Source: JBGPIT01 sp041485125 (GTDB lineage: Bacteria; Desulfobacterota; Binatia; UTPRO1). Taken from it: a DNA stretch of 5,143 nt. The DNA lies in NCBI GenBank assembly GCA_041485125.1, contig JBGPIT010000374.1:1-5143 (forward strand), given 5' to 3'. Both the position numbers and the translations under genes were made by a program. Each line of letters starts with the position of its first letter. Positions within the stretch are counted from its first letter, which is position 1. Positions 4,518-5,143 of the stretch are shown piece by piece. A model generated the notes under the pieces. It worked only from the letters and a program-made list of their open reading frames with translations, was not told where the DNA came from and searched no databases.

Positions 4518-5143
4518 TTCGTGCCTGCTTCTTCGGCACCTACAACTCGACGCACCCGGCGAACCGTCTGCTCGTCCAGACCTTCGCCGCGGCCGGCTTC
4601 GAGGTCGAGCTCTGCCATGAGCCGCTGTGGGAGCATACGCGCGACAAGATGGCGTCGTTCTTCGGTCCCGCGAGCCTCGCGCGTCTCGCCTTCGCCTACG
4701 TCGGCGCCGCGCGCCGCTTGGCGCGGGCGTGGCGGCGGCTCTCCCCGCCGGACGTGGTCGTCGCGGGGTTCAACGGCCAGCTCGACGTGCTGCTGATTCG
4801 CCGGCTCGCGCGCCGCTCGCGATTGGTGTTCGCGCCGCTCGTGACGCTGACCGAGACCCTCGTCGACGACCGGCGCGTCTATCGGCGCGGCACTCTGCGC
4901 GCGCGGCTCGCATTGGCGCTCGACCGCCGCACGCTCGAGCGCGCCGACTTGGTCCTGCTCGACACCGAGGCGCATCGGCGTTGGGTCGCCGAGTGCGTGA
5001 CCGAGCGGGCGTCGAGCGCGACGCTCTACCTCGGCGCCGATCCCAGCTTCAGGCCGACGCCGCCGCGTGCTCGCACGGCGACCGATCCGTTGCGCGTGCT
5101 CTTCTACGGCCAATACGTCCCGCTGCACGGCACGCGCACGATC
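4514..5143 (+). CDS. GT4-like glycosyltransferase, C-terminus cut by window edge
   Basis: 210 codons are visible from ATG 4514, open to the window end. The start MIRACFFGTYNSTHPANRLLVQTFAAAGFEV (split here by eye into a first beta strand, glycine loop and helix) is the Rossmann start of GT-B enzymes. PDVVVAGFNGQLDVLL at 79-94 and RADLVLLDTEAHRRW at 143-157 fit the N-terminal acceptor domain, where a short DTEAH-type element marks the domain end. LYLGADPSFRP at 171-181 is the linker typical of GT4 proteins (GxD..F.P). LRVLFYGQYVPLHGTRTI at 193-210 begins the donor-binding domain; the nucleotide-sugar Glu motif lies beyond the right edge. The start overlaps the GT2 stop, so the two are translationally coupled, and no Shine-Dalgarno is seen. 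It is likely part of a surface glycan locus. The sugar specificity is unknown. Confidence 0.88.
   Translation, partial: MIRACFFGTYNSTHPANRLLVQTFAAAGFEVELCHEPLWEHTRDKMASFFGPASLARLAFAYVGAARRLARAWRRLSPPDVVVAGFNGQLDVLLIRRLARRSRLVFAPLVTLTETLVDDRRVYRRGTLRARLALALDRRTLERADLVLLDTEAHRRWVAECVTERASSATLYLGADPSFRPTPPRARTATDPLRVLFYGQYVPLHGTRTI

Noticed and set aside
4283..5128. 281-codon minus-strand open frame opposite the glycosyltransferases
   Set aside because: It is an antisense shadow; the plus-strand frames carry the GT2 and GT4 motifs.
1..5143. A CRISPR array, toxin-antitoxin pair, phage defence cluster or mobile element
   Set aside because: No direct repeats with regular spacing, no transposase, integrase or nuclease motifs and no terminal repeats were seen; the small genes lack toxin-antitoxin features.

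Overview
This is a uniformly GC-rich window (roughly two thirds G+C or more by eye) with tightly packed protein-coding genes, GTG as well as ATG starts, ATGA stop/start overlaps, a Sec-type signal peptide and a membrane-linked glycosyltransferase. This fits a high-GC bacterium, plausibly a Gram-negative of the deltaproteobacterial/Myxococcota/Binatota sort. The taxonomy is inference; nothing in the window fixes it. I saw no tRNA, rRNA, CRISPR array, insertion sequence or phage gene.

Layout. 1-1065 (minus): aminopeptidase P (pepP), start present, C-terminus cut by the left edge. 1066-1178: divergent intergenic region with a nested inverted repeat and promoter-like hexamers. 1179-1469 (plus): a 96-residue secreted protein with a helix-turn-helix-like segment. 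1474-1755 (minus): a YciI-family protein, convergent with the previous gene across 4 bp. 1774-2133 (plus): an unrecognised helical protein of 119 residues. 2132-2170: a strong GC-rich hairpin. 2180-2740 (plus): a winged-helix, MarR-like protein. 2737-3438 (plus): a HAD phosphatase overlapping it by ATGA. 3439-3518: a short AT-richer gap with a possible promoter. 3519-4517 (plus): a membrane-anchored GT2 glycosyltransferase. 4514-5143 (plus): a GT4-like glycosyltransferase, again overlapping by ATGA and cut by the right edge.

How it fits together. The left half is housekeeping and small unknown genes in alternating orientation. The plus-strand run from 1774 to 3438 looks like one transcription unit in which the winged-helix protein and the phosphatase are translationally coupled. 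The GT2/GT4 pair looks like the start of a cell-surface glycan locus continuing to the right. There is no clear new multi-gene system. The least explained items are the small secreted HTH-like protein, the hairpin between the helical and winged-helix genes, and -10-like hexamers only 7-8 nt before three start codons, which suggest leaderless or nearly leaderless transcripts.
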